From positions 9,117-73,116 of the forward strand of contig NZ_JBITIH010000030.1 of the NCBI RefSeq assembly GCF_044458865.1: 64,000 bases of DNA, in the 5' to 3' direction. The notes below the pieces were generated by a model. It was not told the origin of the DNA. It saw only the letters and a program-made list of their open reading frames with translations, and did no database searches. Shown here in pieces: positions 19,193 to 27,579 of the stretch. How positions within the stretch are numbered: position 1 is the first letter of the stretch; each line of letters starts with the position of its first letter. A program made the translations under genes and the position numbers. The DNA comes from Micromonospora_G sp044458865. Its GTDB lineage: Bacteria; Actinomycetota; Actinomycetes; Mycobacteriales; Micromonosporaceae.

Positions 19193-19822
19193 TCAGATCG
19201 CGGCGGGAATCGGCTCCCGGGCGGCCGGCCCGACGTTGTGGGCACGCAGCTGCCAGCCGCGCACCGCGTCGTAGCGCAGCTCGCTCCAGTGACAGTTCTG
19301 CAAGGACCCGAGCTGGCGCAGGATCTCCGGGGACCAGCCGAGCAGGTAACCGCAGCCCTGCCGGGCACCACCACCGTGGGTGGCGACCACGGTGGTGCCG
19401 CCGGGCGTCTCGTCCGCCGCCGCCTGGAGCGCGGCACCGACCCGCTTGCCCAGCTCGTCGAGGCTCTCCACCTCGCAGCCAGGATCCTGGTCGCCGGCCC
19501 GCCAGCGGGCGTGCTCGGCCGGGAACCGGGCAGCGACCTCGTGCATGGTGAGGCCCTGCCACTGACCGTAGTGCCGCTCACGCAGGCGGGCATCGGTGCG
19601 CACCGACAACCCGGTCAGCGCGGCCAACGCCGACGCCGTACGGGCGGCCCGCTGTAGGTCGCTTGAGACGATGGCGTCCGGCTTCAGTGCGGCGAGCATC
19701 TCCGCGGCGGCGGCTGCCTGCTCCACACCCAACTCGTTGAGAAGGGTGTCGGTCTGCCCCTGCACCCGGTTGCCGGCGTTCCAGTCGGTGTTGCCGTGCC
19801 GCCAGACGATCAGTCGGGTCAT
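19193..19822 (-). CDS. Histidine phosphatase family protein (phosphoglycerate-mutase-like)
   Basis: A 209-residue member of the histidine phosphatase superfamily. The catalytic RHG is at residues 8-10 (IVWRHGNTDWN), followed by QGQTDTLLNELG, the ERHYGQWQG motif and the second histidine in VVATHGGGARQ. The order rsfS then this gene is conserved in actinobacteria; relatives include glucosyl-3-phosphoglycerate phosphatase and broad phosphatases, so the substrate is open. The ATG at 19822 overlaps the rsfS stop (ATGA), which implies translational coupling. Confidence 0.9.
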   Translation of the reverse strand: MTRLIVWRHGNTDWNAGNRVQGQTDTLLNELGVEQAAAAAEMLAALKPDAIVSSDLQRAARTASALAALTGLSVRTDARLRERHYGQWQGLTMHEVAARFPAEHARWRAGDQDPGCEVESLDELGKRVGAALQAAADETPGGTTVVATHGGGARQGCGYLLGWSPEILRQLGSLQNCHWSELRYDAVRGWQLRAHNVGPAAREPIPAAI

Positions 19823-20217
19823 TCGCCGTGGCGGGCGTCGGCGTCCACGAGGTCGCGATCGACGAACGGGATGATGGGGCAGTCCTTCCACAACCGGTCG
19901 AGTGCGTAGAACTCACGCTCCTCGGTGTGCTGGACGTGCACCACGATGTCGACGTAGTCGAGCAGCACCCAACGGCCGGCCCGCTCGCCCTCACGACGCA
20001 CCGGCTTCGCCTTTTCCGGGAGGGTGAGCAGCTGCTCTTCAATCGCGTCGACGATCGCCTGGACCTGGCGCTCACTCGGCGCCGAAGCGACCAGGAAAAT
20101 GTCGGTGATGGCGAGCTGGTCGCCCACGTCGATCAGGACGATGTCCTGCGCCTTCTTGTCAGCGGCTGCCTGCGCGGCGGCCAATGCCAGCTCAAGGGCG
20201 CGATCGGAAGCTGTCAC
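19819..20217 (-). CDS. rsfS: Ribosome silencing factor RsfS
   Basis: RsfS binds L14 on the 50S subunit and blocks subunit joining when nutrients are low. The 132-residue product has the family core IVLIDVGDQLAITDIFLVAS followed by APSERQVQAIVDAIEE and GRWVLLDYVDIVVHVQH with the EEREFYALDRLW segment. A short C-terminal DRDLVDADARHGE tail follows. The GTG at 20217 has an AAAGGAG ribosome-binding site. It follows nadD by 101 nt on the same strand, the usual neighbour. Confidence 0.95.
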   Translation of the reverse strand: MTASDRALELALAAAQAAADKKAQDIVLIDVGDQLAITDIFLVASAPSERQVQAIVDAIEEQLLTLPEKAKPVRREGERAGRWVLLDYVDIVVHVQHTEEREFYALDRLWKDCPIIPFVDRDLVDADARHGE

Positions 20218-20318
20218 CGTACTCCTTTGGTCGACTGTGGGACTCTCCTAGCCTCTCACACGCCGCTGAGTTACGACTTGGCAGTTAGCGAACAACAGGT
20301 CGCAAACACCCCAAACCG

Positions 20319-20912
20319 TTACTGATACAACCGGCGTTTGGCAATGTACTGGACCACACCGTCGGGTACGAGGTACCAGACGGGCTCCCCGGCGGCGACC
20401 CTGGCCCGGCAGTCGGTGGACGAGATCGCCATCGCCGGCACCTGGACCAGGCTCACCGAGTCGGCCGGCAGGTGCCCGGCGGAGAGTTCGAAACCCGGCC
20501 GGGTCACCCCGATGAAGTGCGCCAGCTCGAACACCTGGTCCGCGTCTTTCCAGGAAAGGATCTTCTCCAGCGCGTCCGCCCCGGTGATGAAGAAGAGCTG
20601 CGCCTTCGGGCCGTACTGCTCGTGCAGGTCGCGCAACGTGTCGACGGTGTAGGTCGGACCCTCCCGGTCGATGTCGACCCGGCTGACCTGGAACCGGGGG
20701 TTCGAGGCGGTGGCGATGACGGTCATCAGGTAGCGGTCCTCGGGCGAGGAGACCGGCTCGTCGGCCTTCTGCCACGGGTGGCCGGTGGGCACGAAGATGA
20801 CCTCGTCGAGCCCGAACCGGTCGGCGACCTCGCTGGCCGCGACCAGGTGACCGTGATGAATCGGGTCGAAGGTGCCACCCATGATCCCGATTCGTCGGGT
20901 ATCTTCCTCCAC
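20319..20912 (-). CDS. nadD: Nicotinate-nucleotide adenylyltransferase
   Basis: NadD makes nicotinate adenine dinucleotide from nicotinate mononucleotide and ATP in NAD synthesis. The 197-residue product carries the nucleotidyltransferase motif GGTFDPIHHGH at 12-22, PTGHPWQK, the GADALEKILSWKD segment and the C-terminal ISSTDCRARV motif. The GTG at 20912 gives VEEDTRRIGIMGGTF; TACGAT (20924-20919) ends 6 nt before it, so it may be leaderless, although AAGAG immediately upstream could also serve ribosomes. rsfS follows on the same strand. Confidence 0.95.
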   Translation of the reverse strand: MEEDTRRIGIMGGTFDPIHHGHLVAASEVADRFGLDEVIFVPTGHPWQKADEPVSSPEDRYLMTVIATASNPRFQVSRVDIDREGPTYTVDTLRDLHEQYGPKAQLFFITGADALEKILSWKDADQVFELAHFIGVTRPGFELSAGHLPADSVSLVQVPAMAISSTDCRARVAAGEPVWYLVPDGVVQYIAKRRLYQ

Positions 20913-21018
20913 CTCTTGATCGTATGCCGGGGCGGCCGTCCAGCCGCCCCGGCATGACGCAGATCGCACCCGATCGATCCAGGCGCCGCCACCCACCGCC
21001 GGTTTCCGGGAGCGCCGG

Positions 21019-23556
21019 TCACACCACCCCGAAGGAGCGCGCCTGCAGCGCCCGCCGCAGGTCGTCGTCCGCGTCGGTCAGCACCCGACGCAGCCCCGGG
21101 GTCAGGTCGTCGCGGGCCAGCAACGCCGCGGCCAGATCCCGGGTCCGCTGCTCCACCACGTACTGGGGGAAGGCGAGCTTGGCCACCTGGTCGGCGGTCC
21201 AGGCGGTACGCAACCGCGCCGCCGCCGGCATCTCGGCGAAGTACCGCTCCACATAGGAGGCGGTGAGTTCCGCCTGTTCCGGCTGCCAGAACCCGGCCGC
21301 GTTCGCCTCCACCAGTCGGTTGGACAGCGAGGTGTCACTGATCAGGATCTGCCAGGCGTGCTCCTTCGCCGCCGGGTCCGGCAACGCGGCCCGGCAGCGG
21401 GCCGCCCGTTCGGCACCGGCGGCACTCTGGTCGGCGGCGAACTCGGCGGCGATCTCCGCCTCACCGACCGCACCGAGCACCGCGAGTCGGCCGACCAGCG
21501 CCCACCGCAGGTCGGTGTCGACGGCGAGCCCGTCCGGAACCCCCTCGCCGGCCAGCCAACCGGCCAGCCGGTCCGCGTCGACGCTCGCCCCGATCAGGCC
21601 ACGGGCGGCGGCGAGTTGCACCGAACCACCGGCCGGGGCGGTCCCGAGCAACCGGTCGCACGCCTGGGCGACGTGCTCCAGGGCGGCGAGCCGGCGCTCC
21701 GGATCGAGGTAGCGGTCGATCAGCGGACGGGAGAGCTTCAGCGCGTCCTCGACCACGATGACCTCGGTCTCCACGGGCAGCGCGGCGAGGATCAGCGCCA
21801 CCAGGTCGGAGACCGGACGTTCGCCGTCGGTCACCGCGTCGATGGTCGCGGTCCAGAGCACGGCACGCGCCAGCGAATCGTCCAGGCCCGCCAGCACCTG
21901 GGGTACGGCGGCGGCGGACGCGTCGTCGAGACGTACCTTGGCGAAGGTCAGGTCACCGTCGTTGAGCAGCAGCACCGCGGCGGCCGGTTGACCGGCCAGC
22001 TCGGTGACGACCGTTCGTCCATTGTCGACCGTCGGGTCGAGGTCGACCTCGACCCGAGCACGTAGTACGGTCACCGGCCGCCCGGCGGCGCCGGAATCGT
22101 CGGTGTCGTAGAGGCCCACCCCGATCCGGTGCGGGCGCAGCACCGGGGGCTCCGCCGGAGCGGTCTGCACCACCGCGACCTCACGGTAGGTGCCGTCCTC
22201 GGCCACGCTCACCTCGGCCCGCAGCGTGTTCACCTGCGCCCGGCGCAACCAGAGTTCGGCCCACCCGGACAGGTCCCGTCCGCTGGCCTCGCTCATCGCG
22301 CCGAGCAGGTCGGCCAGGGTGGCGTTGCCGTACTTGTGGGCCGCGAAGTGCGCGTTCAGCCCGGCCAGGAACGCTTCGTCGCCGAGCCAGGCGACGAGCT
22401 GCCGCAACACGGAAGCGCCCTTGGCGTACGAGATGCCGTCGAAGTTGAGCAGGCCGGCGGCGGCGTCGACCACCTCCGCCGGGGCGACCGGGTGGGTCGA
22501 CGGGCGCTGGTCAGCCGCGTACCCCCAGCCCTTGCGCCGTAGGCCGAACGTGGTCCAGGCACCGTCGAAGCGGGTGGCCTCGGCTGTCACCCGGGTGCCC
22601 AGGTACTCGGCGAAGGACTCGTTCAGCCACAGGTCGTCCCACCAGCGCATGGTGACCAGGTCGCCGAACCACATGTGCGCCATCTCGTGCGCGATGGTGG
22701 TGGCCCGCAGTTCCCGCTCGCTGTCGGTGACCGCCGACCGGAAAACGTAGTCGTCCCGGATCGTCACCAGGCCGGGGTTCTCCATCGCGCCGGCGTTGAA
22801 CTCCGGCATGAATGCCTGGTCGTACTTGCCGAACGGGTAGCGGATCTCGAACAGCTCGTGGAACCGGTCCAGGCACTGCTTGGTCACCGTGAAGATCTCG
22901 TCGGCGTCCTGGTCGAGGTGCGCGGCGAGGGAGCGGCGGCAGTAGAGGCCGAGTGGTATGCCGTCGTGTTCGTCGTGACGGGCGTGGTAGGGGCCGGCGA
23001 TCAGCGAGATGAAGTAGGTGGCGAGCGGTGCCGTCGGGGTGAACTCCCACCGCCCTCCCGTCGCCGGGCGCAGTGGTGCGCCGTTCGCGGCGACCAACCA
23101 GTTCTCGGGTGCGGTCACACTGAGCGTGACCGGCGCCTTCAGGTCCGGTTGGTTGAAGCTGGCATGGATGCTGGGGCCCTCGTCGAGGAAGGACATGGCA
23201 TAGAGGTACGCCTCGCCGTCGGCCGGGTCGACGAATCGGTGCAGCCCCTCGCCGGTGTTCGAGTACGCCATTTCCGCGTCGACCGTGAGCGTGTTCTCAT
23301 CGTGGAGCCCGCTCAGCGAAAGACGACCGTCGACGAGCGTCGCCGGATCGATGGTCGTGTCGTTGAGCCGTACGCTGGTCAGTCGGGCCGGCTTGACATC
23401 GACGAAGGTGGTGGCGCCGGGGGTGGCTCGGAAACGGATCGTGGTGACGGATCGGAACCACTCGTCACCCGTGGTCAGGTCAAGATCAATGTGGTACGAC
23501 TCGACGGTCAGCAGCGCGGCGCGCTCGGCCGCCTCGACCCTGGTAAGGCTCGGCAT
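21019..23556 (-). CDS. pepN: Aminopeptidase N (M1 family)
   Basis: Zinc aminopeptidase that trims N-terminal residues from peptides in the cytoplasm. The 845-residue product matches the actinobacterial PepN length. The exopeptidase motif GAMEN lies near residue 256, and HEMAH at 290-294 with the third zinc ligand in LNESFAEYLG completes HExxH-x18-E. An ERAP1-like C-terminal helical domain follows. Two ATGs are possible; I prefer 23556 (MPSLTRVEAAER) because AGGA is seven bases upstream, whereas for 23562 it is only one or two bases away. It diverges from the DUF397 gene. Confidence 0.95.
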   Translation of the reverse strand: MPSLTRVEAAERAALLTVESYHIDLDLTTGDEWFRSVTTIRFRATPGATTFVDVKPARLTSVRLNDTTIDPATLVDGRLSLSGLHDENTLTVDAEMAYSNTGEGLHRFVDPADGEAYLYAMSFLDEGPSIHASFNQPDLKAPVTLSVTAPENWLVAANGAPLRPATGGRWEFTPTAPLATYFISLIAGPYHARHDEHDGIPLGLYCRRSLAAHLDQDADEIFTVTKQCLDRFHELFEIRYPFGKYDQAFMPEFNAGAMENPGLVTIRDDYVFRSAVTDSERELRATTIAHEMAHMWFGDLVTMRWWDDLWLNESFAEYLGTRVTAEATRFDGAWTTFGLRRKGWGYAADQRPSTHPVAPAEVVDAAAGLLNFDGISYAKGASVLRQLVAWLGDEAFLAGLNAHFAAHKYGNATLADLLGAMSEASGRDLSGWAELWLRRAQVNTLRAEVSVAEDGTYREVAVVQTAPAEPPVLRPHRIGVGLYDTDDSGAAGRPVTVLRARVEVDLDPTVDNGRTVVTELAGQPAAAVLLLNDGDLTFAKVRLDDASAAAVPQVLAGLDDSLARAVLWTATIDAVTDGERPVSDLVALILAALPVETEVIVVEDALKLSRPLIDRYLDPERRLAALEHVAQACDRLLGTAPAGGSVQLAAARGLIGASVDADRLAGWLAGEGVPDGLAVDTDLRWALVGRLAVLGAVGEAEIAAEFAADQSAAGAERAARCRAALPDPAAKEHAWQILISDTSLSNRLVEANAAGFWQPEQAELTASYVERYFAEMPAAARLRTAWTADQVAKLAFPQYVVEQRTRDLAAALLARDDLTPGLRRVLTDADDDLRRALQARSFGVV

Positions 23557-23595
23557 CCGCATATCCTGCAACATTGAGAGTGGAAAGGTTTTCCC

Positions 23596-23844
23596 ATGAC
23601 GGATCGCGCAGTGGAGGAACCGACGATGGCGCAGCATCCGAAGGGTGACTTCGACCTGTCCCGCGCGGTGTGGCAACGCGCCGAAGGCGACACCTCCGAG
23701 GCCGCGGTGGAGGTGGCGTTCGTGGACGACCTGATCGGCATGCGCAACTCAGCCGAGCCGGACGGGCCGGTACTGGTCTTCACCCAGGCCGAGTGGGACG
23801 CGTTCGTGGCCGGCGCCCAGGACGGCGAGTTCGACCTGGAGTAG
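23596..23844 (+). CDS. DUF397 domain-containing protein (orphan)
   Basis: An 82-residue acidic protein of the DUF397 family: FDLSRAVWQRAEGDTSEAAV, EVAFVDDLIGMRNSAEPDGP, and VLVFTQAEWDAFVAGAQDGE with FDLE at the end. In Streptomyces and relatives DUF397 proteins usually sit beside an XRE/Scr1-type helix-turn-helix gene and act as its small partner (BldB and Scr3-like contexts). No such regulator is adjacent here. The ATG at 23596 is preceded by GGAAAGG; an in-frame ATG at 23626 is an alternative. It is closed by a hairpin. Confidence 0.88.
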   Translation: MTDRAVEEPTMAQHPKGDFDLSRAVWQRAEGDTSEAAVEVAFVDDLIGMRNSAEPDGPVLVFTQAEWDAFVAGAQDGEFDLE

Positions 23845-23855
23845 GACGACCGCCG

Positions 23856-23898
23856 CGGGTCATCCGGCGAGCCACGGGTGGCGGGGCCGGATGACCCG
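23856..23898. terminator. Hairpin terminator between convergent DUF397 and dehydrogenase genes
   Basis: A perfect 13-bp stem, CGGGTCATCCGGC at 23856-23868 with its complement at 23886-23898, and a 17-nt loop lies between two converging stop codons and can serve both strands. Confidence 0.75.
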
Positions 23899-23926
23899 GA
23901 CCGGGCGCCGCACACGACCGACGTGG

Positions 23927-24808
23927 TCAGGCGGCACCCGGTGTCATGGCCCGGACGACCACGGTCAGATCGTCACCCCCGAAGCCACGGTCGAGCACCC
24001 GCTGCCACTGCGCCGCCAGACAGCCCGCGACGGTGAACCGGGCCGGGTCGACGGCATCGAGGGCAAGGTAGACATCCTTGAGCGCCAACGACAGGGGAAA
24101 CTCGGGTGAGTAGTCGTCCCGGGCCATCCGACCCAGCTTCGCCTCCGCCCACGGCGGCAGGATCGGATTACCCGTCAAGGCGGTCAACACGGTCTCGGTG
24201 GCGATCCCCACCGTCTGGGCCAACGCGACGGACTCGGCGACGCCCTCGGCGAGAAACGCGAGCAACATGTTGTTGACCAGCTTGAGCCGCGACCCCTGCC
24301 CCGCCGGGCCGACCCAGACCGTACGCTGACCAACCGCGTCGAACAGGGGCGCCACCCGATCCCGCGCCGATGGCGGCCCGGACGCGTAGACGGCCAACCG
24401 TCCGGCCTCCGCCGGCCCCCGGCTGCCCGCCACCGGGGCGTCGAGGAACACCACGTCCGGCCGCTCCCGTTCGACCAACGCGGCGAACCGCTCGGTCCCG
24501 GCGATGCCGATCGTGCTCATCTGCACCCAGACCGCCCCCGGCGGCAACGCGGCCAGCACGCCCTGCTCCACCGCGATCGCCTGGACCGCGTCGACGTCGG
24601 TCACCATGGTCACCGCGATCGCGGCCTGAGCCGCCGCCTCGGCCGCGCTCCCCGCGACCCGTGCGCCGAGATCACCCAGCGCCTCCGCCGACCGGGGCGT
24701 ACGGTTCCACACCACGGTCGGGAGACCGGCCCGCAACGCGTTGCCGGCCATCGCGCGCCCCATACCGCCCAAACCAAGGAAGGCCACCGTCTCCTGCGCC
24801 GTACCCAT
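23927..24808 (-). CDS. NAD(P)-dependent beta-hydroxyacid dehydrogenase-like protein
   Basis: A 293-residue member of the 3-hydroxyisobutyrate dehydrogenase/tartronate semialdehyde reductase/imine-reductase-like superfamily. The Rossmann motif FLGLGGMGRAMAGN starts at about residue 9, VVWNRTPR suggests NADP preference, the substrate motif reads DAPVAGSRGPAEAG and the catalytic lysine lies in GSRLKLVNNML. The exact substrate is unknown. The ATG at 24808 is preceded by an AGGAGG ribosome-binding site. It lies 158 nt downstream of the FUSC gene on the same strand. Confidence 0.88.
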   Translation of the reverse strand: MGTAQETVAFLGLGGMGRAMAGNALRAGLPTVVWNRTPRSAEALGDLGARVAGSAAEAAAQAAIAVTMVTDVDAVQAIAVEQGVLAALPPGAVWVQMSTIGIAGTERFAALVERERPDVVFLDAPVAGSRGPAEAGRLAVYASGPPSARDRVAPLFDAVGQRTVWVGPAGQGSRLKLVNNMLLAFLAEGVAESVALAQTVGIATETVLTALTGNPILPPWAEAKLGRMARDDYSPEFPLSLALKDVYLALDAVDPARFTVAGCLAAQWQRVLDRGFGGDDLTVVVRAMTPGAA

Positions 24809-24966
24809 CGGGCCTCCTTCCCACCGCGCCACCTCGCCGTTCGGTCTCGACCGCGACGGACTCGCTCTTCAGGCTGCGGGCGGGACCGCCATGCGGGGCG
24901 GTACCGGACAGGATCTGGTCGAACATCGGCCGGTCCTGGCCGGTCGGTGGACCCCGGTCGGAGCCG

Positions 24967-27213
24967 CTACCGCAGCGGAAGCTCCCGCACCTCCCCGCCG
25001 ACCGGGGCCTGGACCCGGGCCAGATGGGCCTTGAGGCAGATCAACCACACCTCCAGGTCCACCAGGTCCAGCGCCAATGCCCGGTCACCACCACTGTCCA
25101 CCAGAACCCGCAACCGGCCAGCCAGATTGCCGCTTGCCGACGGTGTCCGCACCGGCCGGGTCACCCGACCATGGGCCAACTGAGCCGCGACGTCCCCGTA
25201 GGCGCCGCGTATCCGAAAGGCGAAGTCGTCCAACGGGCCCAGCAGTTCCCGGCGCGGCCACGACTCAACAGGTCGCTTCAACAACCGCCGATGCTGGCCG
25301 CCCCGAACCATCCGGTGCGCGGCGATCAGCACCGCGCTCCAGTCCACACCCTCGTTCCGGCGGCTCGGGGTCTCCGACTGGTACTGGACCATCGACGCCT
25401 CGGCGAGCAACCCGACCCGGTGCGCCCGAGCCAGCTCACCCCGGTCCGGCCGCTCGCCGGTCACCACCTCGACCGTCTCCTGGACCGATGCGGCGGCCCG
25501 GTCGAGATAGTCGGCCATCGACCGGCGCAGCTCCCCGCCGCCGCCATGCGGCCAGAGCAGCAGCCCGGCGAGGATACCGACGGCCGCCCCGATCAGCACG
25601 TCCAGGAACCGGGCCTGAACGATCTGCAGGTCGGCCGGTCCGATCTGGGCGAACAGCACCGTCAGCAACAGGGTCACGAACCCCTGTCCCCAGCCCAGCC
25701 CCAGCAGCGGGCCGACCGCGAACGCCAGCACCATGGCCAGCGGCAACAGCCCCCGGTAGACCTCCGGCCCACCGGCCACCATCAGCAGGCCGCCGCCGAC
25801 AGCGGCACCGGCGACCGTCCCGATCACCGCCGGACGCAGGGTGGTGCGGGTGTCCGCCGCGGAGGTACGCAACAGGGTGAGCGTGGCCAGCAGCACCCAG
25901 AAACCGTGGTCCAGGTTCAGGTACCCGGCCACGACCCGGGCCGCGGCCAGGGCCAGGGCGATCCGTACCCCGCCCTGGAAGTTCACCGACCGTCGGGTGA
26001 GATGCAACCGCAACCGCTGCGCGTAGAGCACCAGGGTCGACCGGTGGGCGTACGTGAACGGCTGGTGCTGCTGCGGCGGCCGGGGCGCGGGCAGATCGAT
26101 CGGGAGTCGGGCGGCGATCCGGGAGGCCGTGGCGAGGATCGGCACCTGCTCGACGAGCCGCAGGACGATCGCGTCCAACCAGAGCTGGTTGAGACTGCCC
26201 ACGCGGGACGGTCCGCCACCGGGGCCGACCCGTACCTCCTCGATCGCGTGTTGCAGCCGCAGCGGCTCCCGCTGGCCGACCGGTGGCCCCTCGCCGGAGA
26301 AGGTACGGCCGGCGGCCCGGGTCAGCTCCGCCCCCTGCCGCAGAAGCCAGTCCAGGTCGCTGTCGGGTGTTGCCGGGGCACCCGGCGGTGGTGGTGCACC
26401 CGGCGGGGCGGAGGCTCCCGGGAGGGCGGCGTCGACGGCCAACCGGTCGGCGAAGTCCAGCGCCTCGCGCAGCGCCACCGCAGCGTCACGCATCGCCCGA
26501 TCACGTGCGCCTGCCGAGGTCGGACGCTCGGTCGAGGGCAACTGCTCGAACGTGAGCCGGTCCACCGCCGCGCTGGCCGCCGCCTGCCGGTCGGCGGTCT
26601 CCGGTCCCGGGTGCGCCCGCCCGGAGAGCGCGTCGGCGAGCAGGTCGAGGAAGTTCGCGACCGCCTCGGCCGCCTCAGCGAGCCGGCTCGGGTAACGGAC
26701 CAGCGTGACCCGACCGGGCCAGAGCACCGACTCCACGAGGATCAGCAGCACCACGCTCAGGCTCACCCCGGCCAGCCGCTCGCCCAGGGTTCCCAGCGCG
26801 TACGGGCCGAACGAGGCGAGGATGTAGAAGAGCTGCAACCCGCTCGTCACCCCGGCCAGCCGTGGCCCACCGACGCTGACGAACGTGAGCCCGAACCCGA
26901 CCACCAGCATGCCCGCCGCCGCCACCCAGGTGTTGGCGGCCATGACGGTGCCGAGGCCGACCAGCAGCCAGGCCACCGGCAGGAGGGCGAGCAGGACCCG
27001 GAACCGCTGAGGCGGCGTGGGCGGCAACTGGGCGAGCGCGCCGACGGCAAAGACGGTGAAGACCCCGTACAGCGCCATGGTGGTGCTGTTCAGGACGTAG
27101 AGGCTGCCGTAGAAGGCGGTAACGCCGACCAGCATCAGCCGAAGAGCGCGACGAGTGATCTGGTAGCCCGGGTCCCGTCGACCTAGCCAGGCCAGGGCGC
27201 CGCGGCCGCTCAC
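24967..27213 (-). CDS. FUSC family integral membrane protein
   Basis: A 748-residue protein with two sets of about five to six membrane segments, the arrangement of FUSC/aromatic-acid-exporter (PET) transporters: an N-terminal bundle from about residue 27 (LVGVTAFYGSLYVLNSTTMA) to about 165, a long soluble helical linker containing a Pro/Gly/Ala-rich stretch (ASAPPGAPPPPGAPATPDSD), a second bundle from about 410 (IALALAAARVVAGYLNLDHG) to 560, and a soluble C-terminal domain. The second bundle has the FUSC-like FWVLLATLTLLRTS. Substrate unknown. The GTG at 27213 follows GGAGG by six bases. Confidence 0.83.
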   Translation of the reverse strand: MSGRGALAWLGRRDPGYQITRRALRLMLVGVTAFYGSLYVLNSTTMALYGVFTVFAVGALAQLPPTPPQRFRVLLALLPVAWLLVGLGTVMAANTWVAAAGMLVVGFGLTFVSVGGPRLAGVTSGLQLFYILASFGPYALGTLGERLAGVSLSVVLLILVESVLWPGRVTLVRYPSRLAEAAEAVANFLDLLADALSGRAHPGPETADRQAAASAAVDRLTFEQLPSTERPTSAGARDRAMRDAAVALREALDFADRLAVDAALPGASAPPGAPPPPGAPATPDSDLDWLLRQGAELTRAAGRTFSGEGPPVGQREPLRLQHAIEEVRVGPGGGPSRVGSLNQLWLDAIVLRLVEQVPILATASRIAARLPIDLPAPRPPQQHQPFTYAHRSTLVLYAQRLRLHLTRRSVNFQGGVRIALALAAARVVAGYLNLDHGFWVLLATLTLLRTSAADTRTTLRPAVIGTVAGAAVGGGLLMVAGGPEVYRGLLPLAMVLAFAVGPLLGLGWGQGFVTLLLTVLFAQIGPADLQIVQARFLDVLIGAAVGILAGLLLWPHGGGGELRRSMADYLDRAAASVQETVEVVTGERPDRGELARAHRVGLLAEASMVQYQSETPSRRNEGVDWSAVLIAAHRMVRGGQHRRLLKRPVESWPRRELLGPLDDFAFRIRGAYGDVAAQLAHGRVTRPVRTPSASGNLAGRLRVLVDSGGDRALALDLVDLEVWLICLKAHLARVQAPVGGEVRELPLR

Positions 27214-27290
27214 GCATGCCTCCGATGCTCGCCAACCGATCAGCTCCTCACGACCAGGAAACGATCACCCAGGCAGCGGCGTTACGGCCC

Positions 27291-27397
27291 CACCAGCCAC
27301 TGCTCCCACCAGCCACTGCTCCCCCAGCCGGTGTCGGCGACGCACGCCTTGCAGCCCGGGTGAGCCATTCACGCCTTGCCCGGGTAAGCCATTCACG
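27291..27397. repeat. Two short direct duplications upstream of the trpS leader
   Basis: CACCAGCCACTGCTCC is exactly duplicated head to tail (27291-27306 and 27307-27322). A 19-bp element, CCCGGGTRAGCCATTCACG, recurs with one mismatch at 27355-27373 and 27379-27397. These fill most of the otherwise featureless stretch between the FUSC gene and the trpS leader. Confidence 0.75.
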
Positions 27398-27428
27398 TCC
27401 GCTCACGGGAGTGGGCTAAGCTGAGCGG

Positions 27429-27532
27429 GTGCGGATGACCACGAACGGTTGGCGGGCCCCCTAACGGGCGGCCACGCATCCGCGCACCCGAGACAGCAGA
27501 AACGGCCGCCCGACCCGGGCGGCCGTTTCTTT
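27429..27532 (+). promoter_or_regulatory. trpS leader: Trp-codon leader peptide with terminator/antiterminator (attenuator)
   Basis: A short frame (ATG 27435, or GTG 27429 in the same frame) encodes MTTNGWRAP with one Trp codon at 27450-27452 and stops at 27464. Just past it GGGCGGCC (within 27465-27473) can pair with the 5' arm of the downstream terminator (27504-27512, 9 bp), forming an antiterminator. The terminator is a perfect 13-bp stem (27499-27511 with 27517-27529) plus TTT. GCGGATG at 27431-27437 can also pair with CATCCGC at 27477-27483, covering the peptide. Stalling at the Trp codon should favour readthrough into trpS. Confidence 0.85.
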
Positions 27533-27579
27533 GCGCACCCCCGGGACGGGCGGTCGACGTACCCACGGAGGAACCCCCG

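Noticed and set aside
24370..27186. A 938-residue open frame antisense to the FUSC gene and the dehydrogenase
   Set aside because: Composition is low complexity (Arg/Pro/Gln rich) and it lies opposite two clear genes.
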